Below are positions 7,183 through 9,755 of a stretch of DNA of 9,755 nucleotides, piece by piece (within the stretch, counting starts at the first letter, position 1; every line of letters begins with the position of its first letter). The DNA is taken from the NCBI GenBank assembly GCA_041742635.1, contig JBGSIF010000001.1, positions 1 through 9,755 of the forward strand, written 5' to 3'. The notes beneath the pieces are model-generated. The model did not search any database, was not told where the DNA came from, and saw only the letters and a program-made list of their open reading frames with translations. The translations under genes were made by a program, and so were the position numbers. This stretch comes from JTS-AC122 sp041742635. Its GTDB lineage: Bacteria; Planctomycetota; Phycisphaerae; Phycisphaerales; UBA1924.

Positions 7183-7507
7183 GCTTTGTTCTCCATCTCG
7201 TAACGCCGACCCGAACCGGTATGGATCAATCGGCCAGGCCTTCATGCAGGGAAAAGAACTCTCCCCGGTACTGCGGTCGATATTCAGCAGTCTATACGCC
7301 CGAATCCACCCGCGGATGCCCGCCGAATCCAACGAGTTATCGACGCCAACCGGTATCGGGGTTGATTTGCGCTTCAATCAAGCCCGCGTGAAGATATCGC
7401 CTTCAAGATAGAGAAGCACGAACCCGCGGCATAGCATTGCCGGAGAGAAGGGGTCGGTCTGGTTCGGGTCGCAAGCCCGGACCATCAGGCGAGGAGAGCG
7501 AGGCAAC
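7183..7507. promoter_or_regulatory. Divergent region between pseudopilin and winged-helix genes
   Basis: This gap should hold promoters for both directions, but I find no convincing -35/-10 pair in either. On the side of the right-hand gene there are three hairpins in a row: TGAAG/CTTCA (7389-7405), CGGCA/TGCCG (7427-7442) and a strong one at 7460-7484. On the pseudopilin side the minus frame is open back to 7377, but without a good start before 7182. The remainder holds nothing I can name. Confidence 0.3.
7460..7484 (+). other. GNRA-capped stem-loop in leader of winged-helix gene
   Basis: TGGTTCGGG and CCCGGACCA pair (one G-U), followed inward by a bulged T and a C-G pair closing a GCAA tetraloop. 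It lies just ahead of the purine-rich GAGGAGAGCGAGG that precedes the GTG at 7508, so it would sit in the 5' leader. GNRA loops are stable and often dock to other RNA or protein; a role here is inference. Confidence 0.45.
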
Positions 7508-8233
7508 GTGTCGTGCCGCGACCCACGAGGGTCGTTGGTGCGTGGTTCCTTTGGATATCTCTTCGGTCGTTCTTTGATGAACTCGACTCACGACACCACG
7601 ATCATTGACTCACTCCCGCTCGCGGACGGCCGCGCCGTGAGCGAGCTCTCGCTCGTCGAGATCGCGTCCCGCCTCGAGAAAATCACCAGCACCATCGAAG
7701 AACAGCGTTCCCGCGAGCGCGCCGCACGCAAGGCATACAAGTCCGTGGCCGATGATGCCGACCGCGAGATCGAACGGATCCGTGAATACGCCCGCGTGCT
7801 CCTGCTCGAGCAGCGACGCCGGGTCGAGTCTTTCAGCGGCATGCTCAGCCGTACAACCGAGCCTCTGCCCCCCCCGGGCGGTTCGCGCGACCTGCGTGAA
7901 CTCAAACTCAACGGGCCGATCGATCCCGCCCATCACGACCGCTCGTCCCCACCGTTCAACCCCGCCGACGCACGCATGAGCATCAGTGAAGCGATGCTTA
8001 AAATCTGGTCCGTTGACAAATATAATCGCACGCTCACAACCGAAGAAATCGCCTCGGCACTGATCGAAATCGGTTACACAAGTAAAGCATCGCCCCGCTC
8101 GATGAAATCCACGCTCAACCAGGTGCTGGCAAAGTTGTGCCGCGAGCGGCGCATCCGTCGTTTCCGAACCGACGGGCAAGAGATTGATGCCGCGGATACG
8201 CACTCTCGCGCCCGAAAGTACCTGCGCGCCTGA
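7508..8233 (+). CDS. Coiled-coil protein with C-terminal winged-helix-like domain
   Basis: A 241-residue soluble protein that I do not recognise by name. Residues 46-115 are strongly charged and helical (LVEIASRLEKITSTIEEQRS onward), a likely coiled coil for oligomerisation. Residues 118-155 are a Pro-rich linker that includes a run of 8 C (7868-7875). Residues 157-222 read SISEAMLKIWSVDKYN, TLTTEEIASALIEIGYTS, then a KSTLNQVLAKLCRERRIRRF helix and strand: the helix, TTEEIA helix, recognition helix and basic wing order of small winged-helix DNA-binding domains. It may be a DNA-binding regulator or chromatin-like protein (inference). The GTG start is supported by the GAGGAGAGCGAGG upstream. 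ATG 7577 gives a more protein-like N-terminus but lacks a Shine-Dalgarno, so the start is uncertain. Confidence 0.65.
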   Translation: MSCRDPRGSLVRGSFGYLFGRSLMNSTHDTTIIDSLPLADGRAVSELSLVEIASRLEKITSTIEEQRSRERAARKAYKSVADDADREIERIREYARVLLLEQRRRVESFSGMLSRTTEPLPPPGGSRDLRELKLNGPIDPAHHDRSSPPFNPADARMSISEAMLKIWSVDKYNRTLTTEEIASALIEIGYTSKASPRSMKSTLNQVLAKLCRERRIRRFRTDGQEIDAADTHSRARKYLRA

Positions 8234-8238
8234 ACCGC

Positions 8239-8265
8239 CCCGTGTCGGCATCCGCGCCACACGGG
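8239..8265 (+). terminator. Stem-loop after winged-helix gene, possible terminator
   Basis: CCCGTGT (8239-8245) pairs with ACACGGG (8259-8265); inside, after one bulged C, GGC (8247-8249) pairs with GCC (8256-8258), leaving a 6-base loop. It begins 6 bases past the stop codon. No T tract follows, so it may stabilise the 3' end or end transcription only inefficiently. Confidence 0.4.
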
Positions 8266-8338
8266 CGTAATCCGCACCCTACCCTACGACATCTCATTTT
8301 CGGCAATCCACCCTGCATTCATACGGGCATCGATCAAC

Positions 8339-8366
8339 TTGTTATTTTGCATTCTGTACGTATATT
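8339..8366 (+). promoter_or_regulatory. Candidate sigma-70 promoter P1
   Basis: TTGTTA (8339-8344), a 16-base spacer and TATATT (8361-8366): 4 of 6 and 5 of 6 consensus bases. Transcription would start near 8373, giving a leader of about 164 bases for the methyltransferase gene. Confidence 0.4.
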
Positions 8367-8387
8367 GCACCGATCCTTCTCATTCGG

Positions 8388-8417
8388 TTGCCACACCCAC
8401 ATCTGAGTTGTTACAAT
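8388..8417 (+). promoter_or_regulatory. Candidate sigma-70 promoter P2
   Basis: TTGCCA (8388-8393), an 18-base spacer and TACAAT (8412-8417): 5 of 6 consensus bases in each box. Transcription would start near 8424. This is the better of the two candidates for the methyltransferase gene. Confidence 0.5.
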
Positions 8418-8525
8418 ACTCGTGGCGTGTTGCTCACTCGCCGTCTAGCACGGCGACGACCGACCGCCGACGATTCTCCGCCGGGCCTGTCGTGCCGACG
8501 CCGGATCGCCCCATCCTGATCGATC

Positions 8526-8530
8526 GGAGG
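8526..8530 (+). promoter_or_regulatory. Ribosome binding site deciding the methyltransferase start
   Basis: GGAGG lies 6 bases before ATG 8537. The reading frame is open further upstream to a TTG at 8339, but that stretch overlaps both promoter candidates and translates to unlikely sequence, so the site fixes the start at 8537. Confidence 0.8.
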
Positions 8531-8536
8531 CGACAC

Positions 8537-9319
8537 ATGAACGAGCCAAATACTAAATCCGCAGAACCGACCATCGAGTTCAAACCGACCGCTGCTCACA
8601 GCGATCCATCGCCCCACACCTTGGCACACGCCGCTCGCTCGCACGGCGCGATCAACGCTACAAACCCCGTAGCGCTTATTGATACTCCACCCGCGTTGAC
8701 CGCTCGCTTTGAAACCATCTACCAAGACGCCTCCGGCGATCCATCACGCATCCCCTGGGCACACTGCCGCCCGAATCCCATGATGGTCTCTTGGCTCAAC
8801 GCCGAAGCACCCGGACTCGTCCGCCCGGGCAGCCGTGCCGTGGTCGTCGGTTGTGGCCTGGGCGATGACGTGGCCGAACTCATCTGCCGTGGGTACGACG
8901 CCGTCGGTTTCGATGTCTCCCCAACCGCGATCTCCTGGGCCAGGCGCCGATTTCCTCAGCACGCACCGCAGTTCAGCGTCGCCGACCTCTTCGCGCTCCC
9001 CGGCAAGTTCAAGCACCGCTTCGACCTCGTGATCGAGGTGTACACCTTGCAATCACTCGAACCGCACGCCCGCGAACGAGCCGCTGCTTCCATCGCGTCC
9101 CTCGTCGGCCCGCAGGGGCACGCCCTGGTGATCTGCCGCGGGCGCGATGAGTCGCACCTGCTCGAACATGTACAAGGGCCGCCGTGGCCGCTCTCGCACG
9201 GGGAACTGCTGGGGCTTATGGAAACCGGCGGGCTACGCCCGCAGCGCCCGCTCGACGACTTTCTGGACGATGAATCCACGCCGCAGCGCCGGCTGCGCGG
9301 GGTGTTCGTGCGGAACTGA
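8537..9319 (+). CDS. Class I SAM-dependent methyltransferase, TPMT-like
   Basis: A 260-residue cytoplasmic methyltransferase. After a polar N-terminus (1-50) comes RIPWAHCRPNPMMVSWL (71-87), the Trp-containing segment seen ahead of the SAM fold in thiopurine methyltransferase-like proteins. Then come motif I, VVVGCGLGDD (102-111), the acidic strand end VGFDVSPTAISWARRRFP (123-140), SVADLFALP (147-155) and FDLVIEVYTLQSLEP (162-176). The C-terminus (about 193-260) supplies the remaining strands, with a PWPLSHGELLGLMETGGL segment typical of lid or late strands in small-molecule methyltransferases. The substrate cannot be read from sequence; a thiol, halide or other small molecule is likely from the family. 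It stands alone, with its own promoters and an excellent ribosome binding site. Confidence 0.78.
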   Translation: MNEPNTKSAEPTIEFKPTAAHSDPSPHTLAHAARSHGAINATNPVALIDTPPALTARFETIYQDASGDPSRIPWAHCRPNPMMVSWLNAEAPGLVRPGSRAVVVGCGLGDDVAELICRGYDAVGFDVSPTAISWARRRFPQHAPQFSVADLFALPGKFKHRFDLVIEVYTLQSLEPHARERAAASIASLVGPQGHALVICRGRDESHLLEHVQGPPWPLSHGELLGLMETGGLRPQRPLDDFLDDESTPQRRLRGVFVRN

Positions 9320-9456
9320 CGCCGCGGTGCCTTTCGATCACTGGTCCGATCAACTCCTGCGCGAGTCAGACGCGAGCCGTAGCACGCGGTGCTGTGCGTT
9401 CGAGATCGGAAGTGCCAGCGCCGCCGCGAATGGACGCGAACTCCGGGCACCGGCAC
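9320..9456. other. Intergenic region without recognised gene
   Basis: Between the methyltransferase and the last promoter I find only weak structure: AGCAC/GTGCT around a 3-base loop (9381-9393), and AAGTGCC (9410-9416) complementary to GGCACTT (9452-9458), which overlaps the -35 box. There is no T-tailed terminator and no reading frame that looks coding. Confidence 0.35.
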
Positions 9457-9485
9457 TTGACATGGCGCGATCTGCATGTTAGCAT
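9457..9485 (+). promoter_or_regulatory. Near-consensus sigma-70 promoter before ceramidase-like gene
   Basis: A perfect TTGACA (9457-9462), a 17-base spacer and TAGCAT (9480-9485, 4 of 6). The expected transcription start is about 9492, so an ATG at 9494 would be almost leaderless, while ATG 9509 would have a leader of about 17 bases. Confidence 0.6.
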
Positions 9486-9496
9486 AAACTAACATG
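9475..9496. promoter_or_regulatory. Palindromic operator candidate over -10 box and start codon
   Basis: CATGTTAG, 6 bases, CTAACATG: a perfect 8+8 inverted repeat covering the -10 box, the predicted transcription start and the ATG at 9494. Because the left arm lies upstream of the predicted start, it would act as DNA, as a site for a dimeric repressor, rather than as an RNA hairpin. Confidence 0.5.
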
Positions 9497-9755
9497 ATTG
9501 GTACATTGATGTGTTCTCGTGATGTCCACAGGCTCTTTCCGCGGTTCGATTGGCGTGCAGGACTGATCCTAACCGTCGTCGCGGCTGGGGCACTAGCGAT
9601 GATCGGCGTTCCACGATTCGCGCAGCCGCCGACCTTTCATCAGTTCGCCGACACGCGAGCCTGGCGCGGCATACCGAACTTCATGGACGTCATCTCGAAC
9701 GCCCTTTTTGCGCTCGCGGCCCAACTCGTAGGCCACATCGATGTCTTCTATTTTT
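9494..9755 (+). CDS. Ceramidase-like membrane protein, 3' truncated by window
   Basis: The frame is open from ATG 9494 to the window end (87 codons). A short basic start (RLFPRFDWR) leads into a membrane helix (about residues 23-40, GLILTVVAAGALAMIGV). Next is FHQFADTRAWRGIPNFMDVISN, a segment I recognise from the N-terminus of bacterial members of the alkaline phytoceramidase/CREST membrane hydrolase family (typically FADxRxxxGIPNFxxVxSN), and then the beginning of a second helix. The metal-binding His and Ser/Asp residues of the family lie further along and cannot be checked. The start could instead be ATG 9509. The substrate (ceramide or another lipid amide) is inference. Confidence 0.65.
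   Translation, partial: MIGTLMCSRDVHRLFPRFDWRAGLILTVVAAGALAMIGVPRFAQPPTFHQFADTRAWRGIPNFMDVISNALFALAAQLVGHIDVFYF

Larger units (their letters stand above)
8234..8536 (+). promoter_or_regulatory. Intergenic region and leader before TPMT-like methyltransferase
   Basis: This 303-base gap contains the stem-loop at 8239-8265, two promoter candidates (8339-8366 and 8388-8417) and a leader of roughly 110-160 bases before the methyltransferase start. The leader contains a perfect 7-base hairpin, TCGCCGT/ACGGCGA with a 5-base loop (8438-8456). The middle part (8340-8420) is clearly A/T-richer than the flanking genes, as expected of promoter DNA. Confidence 0.45.

Noticed and set aside
9381..9420. tRNA-like GTTCGAGATC segment
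   Set aside because: There is no paired T-stem, acceptor stem or anticodon arm around it.

Overview
This is a GC-rich bacterial window with chromosomal, mostly housekeeping-type genes. I think it comes from a planctomycete, probably of the Phycisphaerae type. The grounds are the type of agmatinase, a type II secretion-like pseudopilin with an FYSSGADGD ending, long poorly conserved hypothetical genes, and short, often divergent transcription units. This is inference; there is no rRNA or marker gene to settle it. I see no tRNA, rRNA, CRISPR array, insertion sequence or phage gene.

Layout. A 5'-truncated agmatinase gene (1-912, +) converges on a membrane-anchored DUF4230-type gene (960-1727, -). 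A 352-base divergent gap follows, then a 540-residue protein ending in a DUF2325-like Rossmann domain (2080-3702, +). That gene converges, 22 bases apart, on a long gene (3725-5881, -) joining an S4 RNA-binding domain, an RluA-type pseudouridine synthase and a class I SAM methyltransferase in one reading frame. Upstream of it lie a 257-base gap full of nested inverted repeats and a pseudopilin gene (6139-7110, -) with a 12-C run in its coding strand. The right-hand part is all +: a coiled-coil/winged-helix protein (7508-8233), a TPMT-like methyltransferase (8537-9319) behind two good promoter candidates, and the start of a ceramidase-like membrane protein (9494 to the window end) behind a near-consensus promoter overlapped by an 8+8 base palindrome.

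How the genes fit together. There is no obvious multigene operon or defence cassette. The three-domain fusion suggests RNA modification in which uridine isomerisation and a methylation are coupled. The pseudopilin points to a type II secretion or pilus-like system encoded elsewhere. The most notable signals are the fusion itself, the nested inverted-repeat (probably structured RNA) region directly before it, the poly-C tract in the pseudopilin, and the palindrome over the promoter and start of the last gene.
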